A stretch of DNA of 64,000 bases. Origin: CAWJLS01 sp963843755 (GTDB taxonomy: Bacteria > Acidobacteriota > Thermoanaerobaculia > Multivoradales > DATKCC01). A program made the position numbers and the translations under genes. The stretch covers positions 124,001 to 188,000 of the forward strand of contig CAWJLS010000011.1 of assembly GCA_963843755.1 (NCBI GenBank), given 5' to 3'. The notes under the pieces were generated by a model. The model did not search any database. It had not been told where the DNA came from and worked only from the letters and a program-made list of their open reading frames with translations. Positions 15,864 to 24,451 of the stretch are shown in pieces (the first letter of the stretch is position 1; every line of letters begins with the position of its first letter).

Positions 15864-16478
15864 CTACCGGACCTCTCCATTCCACTGTCCCGGGAGCTTC
15901 CCGGGAATCTCGCCGCGCGAGCTCCTTTGCAGGTCGTCGATGTGCCCGGGGCCGCCGTCCGGAACGCCGGGTTCGGCATCCACCGGCTCCACCAGTTCCT
16001 CTTGGGCGTAGGCTTCGACCATGCCGAGGAACTCCTCGGCGCCTTCGTTGCGCAGCCGCGGAACGATCAGGAACCAGGCCGAGAAGGCGAGCACCAGGCC
16101 GATCGGCACGAACCGGAGCAGGTGGGGCCAGAACGGCCAGATCACGGACATCACCCCGCCCCAGGCGGCGACCAGGAGGAGGGCGATGGCGGGGGTCCAC
16201 AGGCGGTAGCTCTGCCGCTCGACCTGGAAGCGCACCGACAGGACGTCCCCCGCGCCCTTCTTCCCGCCGGCACCGTCCTCGACCACCACGCGTCCCTCCT
16301 GGAAGCCGCGCCGGAGGCCGGCGACGACCGGCAGGTGGAGCGTGCCGCCCGCGGCGGTCCCGCCGCCGGACGGCTCCCACGACGCGCCCCAGTCCTCGGC
16401 GGCGTCCTTGATCGCCGTCAGGACCTCCGCGGCCGGGGCCGCGACGCGGGTCGTGTACAGGGGGTTGGGTTCGGGCAC
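15864..16478 (-). CDS. Hypothetical protein with two central membrane helices
   Basis: This protein of about 204 residues is read from a GTG at 16478. The N-terminal 110 residues look like a soluble polyketide-cyclase/SRPBCC-type fold (TRVAAPAAEVLTAIKDAAEDWGA), a weak resemblance. Two hydrophobic segments follow (LWTPAIALLLVAAWGGVMSV and LRFVPIGLVLAFSAWFLIV), then an acidic tail (EAYAQEELVEPVDAEPG). It lies just upstream of ssrA on the same strand. No function can be assigned. Confidence 0.65.
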   Translation of the reverse strand: MPEPNPLYTTRVAAPAAEVLTAIKDAAEDWGASWEPSGGGTAAGGTLHLPVVAGLRRGFQEGRVVVEDGAGGKKGAGDVLSVRFQVERQSYRLWTPAIALLLVAAWGGVMSVIWPFWPHLLRFVPIGLVLAFSAWFLIVPRLRNEGAEEFLGMVEAYAQEELVEPVDAEPGVPDGGPGHIDDLQRSSRGEIPGKLPGQWNGEVR

Positions 16479-16593
16479 GGCCGGGATCTTACCCCGCGGG
16501 AGCTCGTGGAACTGAACGAAGCTCCGCGGGCCTCCAGGGGGACGGGGGCGGTGGATCGGGGGTCTCGCGGTCCGGGGGAACGGGCCCGGGGGC

Positions 16594-17007
16594 TCAGGCG
16601 GCGCCGTCGCCGACCAGGCCGGGGAGGACGAGGTGCTGCATGCCGGCACGCACCGCCAGCCGTCCTCGGAAGTCGCTGACGCTGCCGCGACAGCGGTCGA
16701 GCACCTGGCGGTCCATCAGGTGGATGAGCTCGCCGTCGACCACCGCGACCACCGCCGGCAGCGTGCCCGCGGCCTGCCGCAGCTCCGGGGAGACCTCGTC
16801 CCGGTGGACGTACTCGATCGGCACGCCGATCTCCTCGCGGCAGTCGCGCCAGTCCGATTTCTCGCCGGTCAGGCCGTGGGTGATCGAGCACAGGGCACAG
16901 CCGCCCAGCTTGAGCGCCTTGCGGGCGCTGTCGAAGAAGGCGCTCAGCGAGCCGGACTCGGCGTCGAAGACGAAGATCAACCGTTCGATGGTCCGTCGTT
17001 CACTCAT
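16594..17007 (-). CDS. Conserved hypothetical protein with CALC motif
   Basis: This 137-residue protein has a start ATG well placed behind GGGAGGAT. It has an alpha/beta appearance: RLIFVFDAESGSLSAFFDSA, then a CxxC-like segment GGCALCSITHGLTGEKSDW, a further Cys (WRDCREEIG), and LPAVVAVVDGELIHLMD. The CALC-ITHG pair suggests a metal or redox site. I recognise the pattern only as a conserved uncharacterised family. It lies between dus and the membrane hypothetical, all on the minus strand. Confidence 0.75.
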   Translation of the reverse strand: MSERRTIERLIFVFDAESGSLSAFFDSARKALKLGGCALCSITHGLTGEKSDWRDCREEIGVPIEYVHRDEVSPELRQAAGTLPAVVAVVDGELIHLMDRQVLDRCRGSVSDFRGRLAVRAGMQHLVLPGLVGDGAA

Positions 17008-17174
17008 CGATCCTCCCGGAGGAAGGTCTCCCCGGATGCAGCCGACGCGCACCCAGCGTGCGCTCCCTCCTGTACGGGTCCGGGGCCAGAGCAGATTGCC
17101 GGAGCGTGACGCAGGTCGGATGCCGGAGCGGTGCCGGCGGTCGTGGCGGGTCCGGCCGGCGGGGAGCCGGGCGA

Positions 17175-18227
17175 TCAGGCGGCCGTCTCGAGCGCGCGCC
17201 GGTCGAAGAACTCCTCGACCGCGGCCAGGAAGCTCTCCGGGTCGGGCAGGTCGTTGATCTGGCGGCGCAGGTCCCGGCCGCCCGGCAGCCCGTGGCTGTA
17301 CCAGCCGGTGAAGCGGCGCAGCTTGTGGAGCGCCTCGCCGGGCTCGTCGCGGGCGACGACGGTGCGGAAGTGACCGAGCACCAGATCGCGCCGGTCGGCA
17401 AGGGTCGGCCGGGACTGCCGGCCCGGACGGTCCGAAGGGCTCGGATGGTCCGACGGGCCCGGCTGACTCGATTGGGGGCGGGAGGCGAGCGCCGCCGCGG
17501 TCTGGCGGAAGATCCAGGGGTTGCGGGTCGCCGCGCGGCCGATCATGACGCCGTCGCAGCCGGTCTCGGCCAGCATTCGCACCGCCTCCTCCGGCGTGCG
17601 CACGTCGCCGTTGCCGATCACCGGGATGTCCAGCTCCTGCTTGAGCCGGGCGATCGGCTCCCAGCGGGCGCTGCCGCGGAACCCCTGGCTGGCGGTGCGC
17701 CCGTGCATGGTCACGGCATCGGCCCCCTCGCCCTGGCAGATCCGCCCGAGCTCCAGGTAGTTGCTGCGGCCGTCGTCGAGGCCGAGGCGGAACTTGACCG
17801 TCAGCGGCATGGAGACCTCGCGGCGCACCTGGCGGACGATCTCGCGCGCCAGCGGCAGGTCGCCCATCAGCGCCGCCCCGGCGCAGCTCTTGAGCACCTT
17901 GTTGGCCGGGCAGCCCATGTTGATGTCGCAGACGTCCGGGCGCAGGGTCTCGACCTCGCGGGCGGCGGCGGCCATGGTCTCGGCGTCGGAGCCGTAGATC
18001 TGGATCGACAGCGGCCGCTCCTCCGGGTCGAACGCCATCAGCGCCCGCTCGCGGCGCCGGAGGGTCGGCTGCCCCCCGACCAGGTTACGGGCCGAGATGA
18101 ACTCCATCGCCACCAGGCCGACGCCGCCCATCCGGCGCACGATCAGCCGAAAATCCCGGTCGGTGACGCCGGCCATGGGGGCCAGGAGCAGGGGCGTGTC
18201 GAGCGCCAGGGAGCCGATCGTCAGCAT
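17175..18227 (-). CDS. dusB: tRNA-dihydrouridine synthase
   Basis: This 350-residue FMN enzyme is of the Dus family: LLLAPMAGVTDRDFRLIVRR at the N-terminus, the catalytic Cys segment CDINMGCPANKVLKSCAGAA, VKFRLG, TMHGRTASQGFRGSA, and IGNGDVRTPEEA with DGVMIGRAA. It reduces uridine in tRNA D-loops. The NifR3/DusB pattern fits best, but the exact Dus subgroup is not certain. A Ser/Pro/Arg-rich insertion (around residue 260) interrupts the helical C-terminal domain. Confidence 0.93.
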   Translation of the reverse strand: MLTIGSLALDTPLLLAPMAGVTDRDFRLIVRRMGGVGLVAMEFISARNLVGGQPTLRRRERALMAFDPEERPLSIQIYGSDAETMAAAAREVETLRPDVCDINMGCPANKVLKSCAGAALMGDLPLAREIVRQVRREVSMPLTVKFRLGLDDGRSNYLELGRICQGEGADAVTMHGRTASQGFRGSARWEPIARLKQELDIPVIGNGDVRTPEEAVRMLAETGCDGVMIGRAATRNPWIFRQTAAALASRPQSSQPGPSDHPSPSDRPGRQSRPTLADRRDLVLGHFRTVVARDEPGEALHKLRRFTGWYSHGLPGGRDLRRQINDLPDPESFLAAVEEFFDRRALETAA

Positions 18228-18240
18228 CGTCCGTCGGGGC

Positions 18241-18648
18241 TCACCGGGTGCTCCGGACCGTCCGGCCGATCGCCCAGGACAGGGCGCCGCCGATCACGGC
18301 CCACCAGGCGCTTCCCAGGGTGAGGCTGAGGGTCAGGAGCAGGCTGCTCCGGGCGTCCAGGTAGAGGAGCGAGACCGGGAAGTCGGTCCAAACCAGCCAG
18401 CTTCCCCGGAGGCCCGCCTCCCACGATCGCCAGATCAGGAGCACCGCGCCGGCGTGGAGCAGGAACGCCAGCACCATGGCGGCCCGGACCGCGGGCAGCC
18501 CACGCCGCGGGGGCGATGGGGCCTGGCCGGCCCGAACGGGCGGGTGGCCGTCGGGTCCAGGCGGGCCGGGCGCCTCGCGCGGGGCCCGACGCGTGTCGCG
18601 GGGGCCCGGCGGCGCGGCCGGCGAGGGGTTCTCCGGAGAGCGGGTCAC
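18241..18648 (-). CDS. Small hypothetical membrane protein
   Basis: The frame is open further upstream, but a GTG at 18648 (MTRSPENPSPAAPPGPRD) gives a plausible 135-residue protein. It has a Pro/Arg-rich cytoplasmic head and about three hydrophobic segments (AAMVLAFLLHAGAVLLIW, SLLYLDARSSLLLTLSL, AWWAVIGGALSWAIG). It ends 13 bp before the dus start on the same strand, so the two are probably co-transcribed. No family is recognised. Confidence 0.6.
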   Translation of the reverse strand: MTRSPENPSPAAPPGPRDTRRAPREAPGPPGPDGHPPVRAGQAPSPPRRGLPAVRAAMVLAFLLHAGAVLLIWRSWEAGLRGSWLVWTDFPVSLLYLDARSSLLLTLSLTLGSAWWAVIGGALSWAIGRTVRSTR

Positions 18649-18754
18649 GCCGGCTAGTCTACCGTTCCCGTGGGGTCCATCCTCCGGACGGCGCACCGCA
18701 GAGGGTCGGACCGTCGCCGGGTCGTGCCGAACCCCGGATGTATCATGATCGTTC

Positions 18755-19474
18755 ATGGCCTGGTACCGGGAATGGTTCGGCGAGGACTATCTCGAGCTCT
18801 ACTCCCACCGGGACCGGGCCGAGGCCGCGCTCCAGGCCGACTTCGTCGAGGAGCGGCTCGGCGAGCGGGTGCCGCGCGCCGCGCTCGATCTCGCCTGCGG
18901 CGCCGGCCGCCACACCGACGTGCTGCGGGAGCGCGGCTACCGGGTGCTCGGAATCGACCTCTCCCTCACGCTGTTGGCACAACGGCCGGACCTGCCACGG
19001 GTGGCGGGCGACATGCGGGAGCTTCCGTTCGCCCCTGCCTCGTTCGACTGGGTGCTCAACTTCTTCACGTCGTTCGGCTACTTCGAGAGCGAGCGGGAGA
19101 ACTTCCGGGTGCTGGAGGAGGTCGTCCGGGTCCTGACCCCGGACGGGCGGTTCCTCATCGACCTGATGAACCCGGTGCCGGTGATCGAGACGCTCCAACC
19201 GAGGGAGTCGCTCTCGAAGGACGGCCGCGAGGTCGAGATCGAGCGGTGGTACGACGCTCACACCAAGCGGGTCAACAAGCGGATCCGGATCGTCCGCCCC
19301 GGCGACGGCGAGCGGACCTTCCTCGAGAGCGTCCGCGCCTACCGCCGCGAGGAGGTCGAGATCGGCCTCCGCTGGGCGGGCATCCAGGTCACCGGCATCT
19401 ACGGCAACTTCCACGGAGACCCCTACACACGTGACAGCGAACGACTCATCCTCGTCGGTCGCAAACGCGACTGA
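18755..19474 (+). CDS. Class I SAM-dependent methyltransferase
   Basis: This 239-residue protein has motif I ALDLACGAGRHTDVL, the acidic-loop motif VLGIDLSLTLLAQ, then GDMRELPF and FDWVLNFFTSFGYF, a Methyltransf_11/25-type fold. The substrate is unknown. A TATCAT hexamer at 18741-18746 lies eight bases before the ATG, suggesting a leaderless mRNA. The 3' end overlaps bshC by 44 bp, so it belongs to the bacillithiol operon and could modify a related small molecule; this is inference. Confidence 0.88.
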   Translation: MAWYREWFGEDYLELYSHRDRAEAALQADFVEERLGERVPRAALDLACGAGRHTDVLRERGYRVLGIDLSLTLLAQRPDLPRVAGDMRELPFAPASFDWVLNFFTSFGYFESERENFRVLEEVVRVLTPDGRFLIDLMNPVPVIETLQPRESLSKDGREVEIERWYDAHTKRVNKRIRIVRPGDGERTFLESVRAYRREEVEIGLRWAGIQVTGIYGNFHGDPYTRDSERLILVGRKRD

Positions 19475-21149
19475 CCTGCTCCGCGTCGACCTGGCGGCCG
19501 AAGGGCTGGTCGCCCCCCTGCCGCGGGCCTACCTGAACGGCACCGACCGCGACCTGCTGGCGCCGCTGCGCTTTCTGGAGCCGGGCACCCTGCCCCCGCA
19601 GGCCGACGCTGCCGATCCGGCGGGTTCGTCAGGACCGGCGCCCTCCCAGCGCGATCGTGGCGACATCGCCGCGGCCCTGCGCCGGGCGAACCGCTCGTAC
19701 GGCCACCCAGGCGCCGACCGCCTGGCCGACCGCCTGGCCGATCCGGCCACCCGGGTCGTGGTCGCCGGCCAGCAGCCGGGACTCTTCGGCGGCCCCCTCT
19801 ACACCCTCTCGAAGATGGTCGCCGCGGGCCGCTGGGCGGCGGAGATGGAGGCGGCCGGGACGCCGTCGGTGGCGGTCTTCTGGATCGCGACCGAGGACCA
19901 CGACTGGCACGAGGTCGCCCGGACGGCGTTCCTCGTCCCGGACGGACTGCGCCGGTTCGAGCTCGGCGACGACCCGGACCCGCTCCTGCCGGTCGGCATG
20001 CGCACCCTGGGACCCGGCGTCGGGCCGATCCTCGACTCTCTCCGCGAGCTGCGGACCTCCGACCGGTTCGAGACCTGGCTGGACGACCTGGCGTCGATCT
20101 ACCGGCCCGACGCCCGCTTCGGCGAGGCGTTCGGCCGGCTGGCGGTCGCACTGCTGGGGGAGCGCTGTCCGCTGCTGCTCGACTCCATGGACCCCGGCGT
20201 CAAGGCGGCCGAGGCGCCCTGGCTCGAGCGCTTCGTCGAGCGGCGCGCCGCCTGGGAAGAGGCGTCGGAGGCCGCGGACCGGGCGATCGCCGCGCGCGGC
20301 TACGGCCTGCAGGTCAGCCCCCAGCGGGGAGTGAGCCCGCTGTTCGCCCTGCGCGGCGGCGAGCGCCGGCGGATCGAGTGGCAGGCGGACGGCCCGCTGG
20401 GCGGGGAGTCCGACCGCTACCTCCTGCGGGGCGCCGCCGACCCCGAGCCCGGTTCCGAGAGCGGTCCCCTCGCGAGGCCGCTCGACGACCTGCGCGCCAC
20501 CTTGGGCGAGAACCCGGGCGCGATCAGCCCCGGGGTGCTCGCCCGGCCGGCGATCCAGGACGCGATCCTGGGCACCACGCTCATGGTTCTCGGTCCCGGC
20601 GAGATGTCGTACATGGCCCAGGCGGCGCCCGCCTACGGCGTGCTCGGCATCGAGGCGCCGTGGGTGGCGCTGCGCCCCCAGGTGCTGGTGCTCGAGGAGC
20701 ACCACCGGGCCAAGCTCGAGGAGCTGGAGCTGCCCCTGGCCGCCCTGCTCGGCACGGAGACGGAGCTCGAACGCCTGCTGGCCGGCGACGGTGGCTCGGC
20801 GCTGGTCGAGGCGGCTCGCGAGCGGGTCGAGGCCGCCCTCGACGCCCTGGGAGAGTCGGCGCTCGCCCTCGACCGCAACCTCGAGAGGCCGCTCGAGAAG
20901 ACCCGCCAGACCATGGTCCGCGCCCTCGAAACCTTCGGCGGCAAGGTGACCAGCGCCGCCGCCCGGAGCGACCAGGTCAAGGCCGGCCGGGTCGAGCGGC
21001 TGCGACAGATCTGCCTGCCGGAGGGCACCCTCCAGGAACGGGTCGTCTCGTCGAGCCACTGGCCCGGCAAGTACGGCGAGCGGTTCATCGACGCCCTCTG
21101 GGACCAGATGGAGCTCGACGGCCGCCACCTGCAGGTGGTACAGCCATGA
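19431..21149 (+). CDS. bshC: Bacillithiol synthase (putative cysteine-adding enzyme) BshC
   Basis: This 572-residue protein has the BshC/YllA motifs VVVAGQQPGLFGGPLYTLSKM, FWIATEDHDWHEV, the central domain with SPQRGVSPLFALR, and the C-terminal coiled-coil end with QERVVSSSHWPGKYGERF. BshC is the proposed last enzyme, adding cysteine to GlcN-malate. The GTG start lies inside the methyltransferase gene. The stop TGA overlaps the ATG of the first of three mini-ORFs leading to bshB. Confidence 0.94.
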   Translation: MTANDSSSSVANATDLLRVDLAAEGLVAPLPRAYLNGTDRDLLAPLRFLEPGTLPPQADAADPAGSSGPAPSQRDRGDIAAALRRANRSYGHPGADRLADRLADPATRVVVAGQQPGLFGGPLYTLSKMVAAGRWAAEMEAAGTPSVAVFWIATEDHDWHEVARTAFLVPDGLRRFELGDDPDPLLPVGMRTLGPGVGPILDSLRELRTSDRFETWLDDLASIYRPDARFGEAFGRLAVALLGERCPLLLDSMDPGVKAAEAPWLERFVERRAAWEEASEAADRAIAARGYGLQVSPQRGVSPLFALRGGERRRIEWQADGPLGGESDRYLLRGAADPEPGSESGPLARPLDDLRATLGENPGAISPGVLARPAIQDAILGTTLMVLGPGEMSYMAQAAPAYGVLGIEAPWVALRPQVLVLEEHHRAKLEELELPLAALLGTETELERLLAGDGGSALVEAARERVEAALDALGESALALDRNLERPLEKTRQTMVRALETFGGKVTSAAARSDQVKAGRVERLRQICLPEGTLQERVVSSSHWPGKYGERFIDALWDQMELDGRHLQVVQP

Positions 21150-21204
21150 GCCAAGAGGTAAGACCATGAGCCAAGAGGTAAGACCATGAGCCAAGAGGTG
21201 AGAC
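21145..21204 (+). repeat. Three tandem 20-bp start-stop modules between bshC and bshB
   Basis: The unit CATGAGCCAAGAGGTAAGAC occurs three times in tandem (the third has GTGAGAC). Each unit has an ATG, an AGAGGT ribosome site and a TGA. The result is three 7-codon mini-ORFs (MSQEVRP-stop) at 21146, 21166 and 21186, each stop overlapping the next start as ATGA. The first ATG overlaps the bshC stop, and the last mini-ORF stop overlaps the bshB ATG at 21206. Confidence 0.95.
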
Positions 21205-21205
21205 C

Positions 21206-22003
21206 ATGAGCCAGCCCCTCGATGTCCTGGGCGTCGGCGCCCACCCGGACGACGTGGAGCTCGGGTGCGGCGGCACCCTGGCGGTCCTCGCCGCGGCCGG
21301 CCGGCGGGTCGGCATCCTTCATCTCACCCGTGGCGAGGCCGGAACCCGTGGCACGGCGGCGCAGCGCCAGCGCGAGGCGGAGGCCGCGGCCGAGGCCCTG
21401 GGCGCGGCCGAGCTGCTGTTCATGGACTGCGGCGACGGCTCGCTCCGCCATGGCCCGGAGGAGGAGGACGCCCTGATCGGTCTCCTCCGCCGGTACCGCC
21501 CCGAGGTGGTCCTGGCGCCGACGCCGGCCGACCGGCACCCGGACCACGGGCGCGCCCACCGGCTGGTCGAGGACGCCTGCTTCTACGCCGGGCTCGCCGG
21601 CCGCGTTTCGCCCCAGAGAGCGGCCCCAACGGGAGGCGCGGCCGCCGGCGATCTCGCCCCCTTCCGGCCGGCGGCGGTCCATTCCTACATGCAGCACGAC
21701 CCCTTCGCCCCCTCGTTCATCGTCGACGTCACCGCCGGCTGGGACGCCAAGCAGCGGGCGCTGGACGCCTACGAGAGCCAGATCTTCCAGGGCGACCCGG
21801 GCCGGGCGAACAGCGGGGAGGAGCCTTCCGCACCGAAGACCAAGGTGGCGAGCGCCGACTTCCGGGCCACGGTCGAAGGGCGGGCCCGCCACTTCGGCCT
21901 GCTGATCGGCGCGACCTTCGCCGAGCCCTTCACCACCCGTCTGCCGGTCGCGATTCCGCGCGCCGAGCGTCTCCTCGAGCTGGTGCCCGGCGGCATCCGG
22001 TGA
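21206..22003 (+). CDS. bshB1: GlcNAc-malate deacetylase BshB (LmbE family)
   Basis: This 265-residue LmbE-like deacetylase has the zinc/catalytic motif VGAHPDDVELGCGGTLAVL and the second metal His in ADRHPDHGRAH. The C-terminal part FEARFRATVEGRARHFG-like (KVASADFRATVEGRARHFG) is typical of BshB1. It removes the acetyl group from GlcNAc-malate. Translation probably depends on ribosomes handed on from bshC through the three mini-ORFs immediately upstream. Confidence 0.94.
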   Translation: MSQPLDVLGVGAHPDDVELGCGGTLAVLAAAGRRVGILHLTRGEAGTRGTAAQRQREAEAAAEALGAAELLFMDCGDGSLRHGPEEEDALIGLLRRYRPEVVLAPTPADRHPDHGRAHRLVEDACFYAGLAGRVSPQRAAPTGGAAAGDLAPFRPAAVHSYMQHDPFAPSFIVDVTAGWDAKQRALDAYESQIFQGDPGRANSGEEPSAPKTKVASADFRATVEGRARHFGLLIGATFAEPFTTRLPVAIPRAERLLELVPGGIR

Positions 22004-22027
22004 ACCGAACCCGATGAGAGGAATCCG

Positions 22028-23197
22028 ATGAAGATCGGCATCGTCTGCTACCCCACCTTCGGCGGCTCGGGCATCGTCGCCACCGAGCTCGCCATGGCGC
22101 TGGCCGGCCGGGGCGACGAGGTCCACGTCATCAGCTACGCCCTGCCGTCGCGCCTCTCGCTCGCCTCGCCCGGCGTCTTCTTCCACGAGGTCCACGTCCC
22201 CAACTACCCGCTGTTCGAGTACCCGCCCTACTCCCTGGCGCTGACCACCAAGATGGTCGAGGTCGCCCGCCACCAGGACCTGGACCTGCTCCACGTCCAC
22301 TACGCCGTGCCCAACGCCGTCTCCGCCGTGCTCGCCCGCCAGATCCTGGCGCCGCGGCCGCTGCCGGTGGTGACCACCCTCCACGGCACCGACATCACCC
22401 TGGTCGGCAACGACCCGAACTATCTCGAGACGACCCGCTTCGGCATCATGGAGAGCGACGCGGTGACCACCGTCTCGCGGTCGCTGCGCGACCAGACCCG
22501 CGAGCAGCTCGGCGTCGACAAGGCGATCGACGTGATCCCCAACTTCATCGACCCGGTGCGCTTCGCCGAGGCGCGCCAGGGCCCGGGGGCGCGCCGCTGG
22601 GCCCGGCCGGGGGAGAAGGTCGTCGTCCACATCTCGAACTTCCGGCCGGTCAAGCGGGTGCCCGACGTGGTGGAGACCTTCCGCCGCATCCTGGACAAGG
22701 TCAAGGCGCGCCTGCTGCTGGTCGGCGACGGGCCGGACCGGGCCAAGGCCGAGCTCATGTGCCGCGAGCAGGGCACCTGCCACGCCGTCACCTTTCTCGG
22801 CAGCCTGCCGCTGATCGAGGAGGTGCTGGTCGGCGCGGACCTCTTCCTCCTGCCGTCGGAGAGCGAGTCGTTCGGCCTGTCGGCGCTCGAGGCGATGGCC
22901 TGCCACGTGCCGGTGATCGCCACCACCGCCGGCGGCCTGCCGGAGGTGGTGATCGACGGCGAGACCGGGTTCCTGGCCGAGGTCGGCGACGTCCAGGCGA
23001 TGGCGGACTCCGCCGTGCGGCTGCTCCAGGATGACGATCTGCGCGCGCAGTTCGGCCGCGCCGCCCGGCGCCGGGCGGTCGAGCACTTCGACCAGGACCG
23101 GATCGTCGGCCGCTACCGCGACATCTACGACCGGGTGCTCGCCGCGACGGCAGTGCCCGGCACCTCCCCGGTCGGCGCGGTCCGTCAGGCGCCGTGA
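22028..23197 (+). CDS. bshA: N-acetyl-alpha-D-glucosaminyl L-malate synthase BshA
   Basis: This 389-residue GT4 glycosyltransferase has the BshA N-terminus MKIGIVCYPTFGGSGIVATE, then TTLHGTDITLVGNDPNY and the donor-site motif SESESFGLSALEAMACHVPVI. It transfers GlcNAc from UDP-GlcNAc to L-malate, the first bacillithiol step. GAGAGGA precedes the ATG. Together with bshC and bshB it makes a full pathway, in reverse pathway order. Its stop overlaps the GTG of the next gene (GTGA). Confidence 0.96.
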   Translation: MKIGIVCYPTFGGSGIVATELAMALAGRGDEVHVISYALPSRLSLASPGVFFHEVHVPNYPLFEYPPYSLALTTKMVEVARHQDLDLLHVHYAVPNAVSAVLARQILAPRPLPVVTTLHGTDITLVGNDPNYLETTRFGIMESDAVTTVSRSLRDQTREQLGVDKAIDVIPNFIDPVRFAEARQGPGARRWARPGEKVVVHISNFRPVKRVPDVVETFRRILDKVKARLLLVGDGPDRAKAELMCREQGTCHAVTFLGSLPLIEEVLVGADLFLLPSESESFGLSALEAMACHVPVIATTAGGLPEVVIDGETGFLAEVGDVQAMADSAVRLLQDDDLRAQFGRAARRRAVEHFDQDRIVGRYRDIYDRVLAATAVPGTSPVGAVRQAP

Positions 23198-23856
23198 CCG
23201 CCCCGCCCCCGCCCGAGACCGGAGACCCGCGGGACGAGGGGTACCTGGCGCCGTCCGGCGAGGCCCGGGGCGAGATCCGCGACCGCGGCTCCCGCTTCCT
23301 CGCCGTCGTCCGCCCGGCGACGGACGACGCGGCGGCCAGGCAGGGGCTCGCGGCGGTCGCCGCCGAGTTCCCCGAAGCCACCCACCACTGCTGGGCGGCC
23401 CGCCTCGGCAGCCCGCTCGGCGGCAGCCCGGTCGAACGGAGCTCCGACGCGGGTGAGCCCGCCGGCACCGCGGGGGTACCGATCCTCCAGGTTCTGCGCG
23501 GGGCCGAGCTGTCGGACGTGCTGGCCGTGGTGGTGCGCTGGTTCGGCGGCACGAAGCTCGGCAAAGGGGGGCTCGCCCGGGCCTACGCCGGCGCCACCCG
23601 CGAGGCCCTCGGCTCTCTCCCCTTGGTGCGCAACGTGCCCGCGGTCGAGCTGTCGGTCGAGCTGCCCTACGACCGGATCGGCGGCGTCAAACGGCTGGTC
23701 CATCCGCCCCGGGTCGACCTGCTCGAGGAGAGCTACGGCGCCGCGGTCCGGCTCCGGCTCTCGGTCTTCACCTCCGAGCGGGAGGCCTTCGAGGCCGCGC
23801 TCGCCGACCTGGGCCTCTCCGCTGAGGAGACGGGAGGCTCGCGGACCGGGAGTTGA
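23194..23856 (+). CDS. IMPACT/YigZ-family protein
   Basis: This 220-residue protein has the UPF0029 signature FPEATHHCWAARLG, DAGEPAGTAGVPIL and VVVRWFGGTKLGKGGLARAY, plus a C-terminal ferredoxin-like DUF1949 domain. YigZ relatives bind nucleic acid or ribosomes, and eukaryotic IMPACT acts in translation control; the bacterial role is unclear. The start GTG overlaps the bshA stop by four bases, so the gene is the last of the bacillithiol operon. Confidence 0.9.
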   Translation: MTAPPPPETGDPRDEGYLAPSGEARGEIRDRGSRFLAVVRPATDDAAARQGLAAVAAEFPEATHHCWAARLGSPLGGSPVERSSDAGEPAGTAGVPILQVLRGAELSDVLAVVVRWFGGTKLGKGGLARAYAGATREALGSLPLVRNVPAVELSVELPYDRIGGVKRLVHPPRVDLLEESYGAAVRLRLSVFTSEREAFEAALADLGLSAEETGGSRTGS

Positions 23857-23867
23857 AGCGATTCTTG

Positions 23868-23897
23868 TTGTGGCCCGACGGAACCCTTCGCTAGACT
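23868..23897 (+). promoter_or_regulatory. Predicted promoter of the Tic20-like gene
   Basis: TTGTGG (23868-23873), 18 bp and TAGACT (23892-23897) form a sigma70-type promoter about 60 bases before the ATG at 23959. AAAGGAG lies before the start. Confidence 0.45.
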
Positions 23898-23958
23898 CTC
23901 CGTACAAGATTTCTGAGCGACCTCTGTTCTCTCCGTGCTCAAAGAAAGGAGTCTCTCC

Positions 23959-24375
23959 ATGAGCGACGAGAATCAGCCTTCGCCCCCGCCTCCGCCGTCG
24001 GACGGTAACACCGGAGCCGGTGCACCTCCTCCGCCCCCACCGATCACACCGGGCGGTCAACAGAACCGCGGCCTGATGCTGGTGCTCTCCTATCTCTGGG
24101 TGCTGTCGCTGGTGCCCTATCTCACCGAGCGCGACGATGCGGAGATCAAGTGGCACGCCCGCCATGGGCTGGTCCTGCTGATCGCGGAGGTCATCATCGG
24201 CGTCGTCATCTTCATCTTGAGCATGATCCCCGGGCTCGGCTGCGTCATGCCGATCCTGTCGCTCTTGATCTGGCTCGGGATCATCGTCCTCCACGTCCTC
24301 TGCCTGGTGAAGGCGCTCAACGGCGAGCGGTTCATGGTTCCGTTCATCAGCGACTACGCCAACCAGATCCCTTGA
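23959..24375 (+). CDS. DUF4870/Tic20-like small membrane protein
   Basis: This 138-residue protein starts with a 35-residue Pro-rich cytoplasmic tail (PPPPPSDGNTGAGAPPPPPP). Three to four hydrophobic segments follow (LMLVLSYLWVLSLVPYL, GLVLLIAEVIIGVVIFILSM, CVMPILSLLIWLGIIVLHVL). The segment DDAEIKWHARHGL between the first two helices is the DUF4870 hallmark. Function is unknown. It has its own promoter and strong ribosome site (AAAGGAG). Confidence 0.85.
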   Translation: MSDENQPSPPPPPSDGNTGAGAPPPPPPITPGGQQNRGLMLVLSYLWVLSLVPYLTERDDAEIKWHARHGLVLLIAEVIIGVVIFILSMIPGLGCVMPILSLLIWLGIIVLHVLCLVKALNGERFMVPFISDYANQIP

Positions 24376-24451
24376 GGATCTCTCTTCGGGGCCGGTCGAC
24401 GGTCGGCGGGGTCGGAGACGGCCCCGCCACCGCGCCACCCGGCCGCCGGTC

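Noticed and set aside
20633..23086. 817-codon frame antisense to bshC, bshB and bshA
   Set aside because: All three sense genes have full family motifs; the antisense product is compositional noise.
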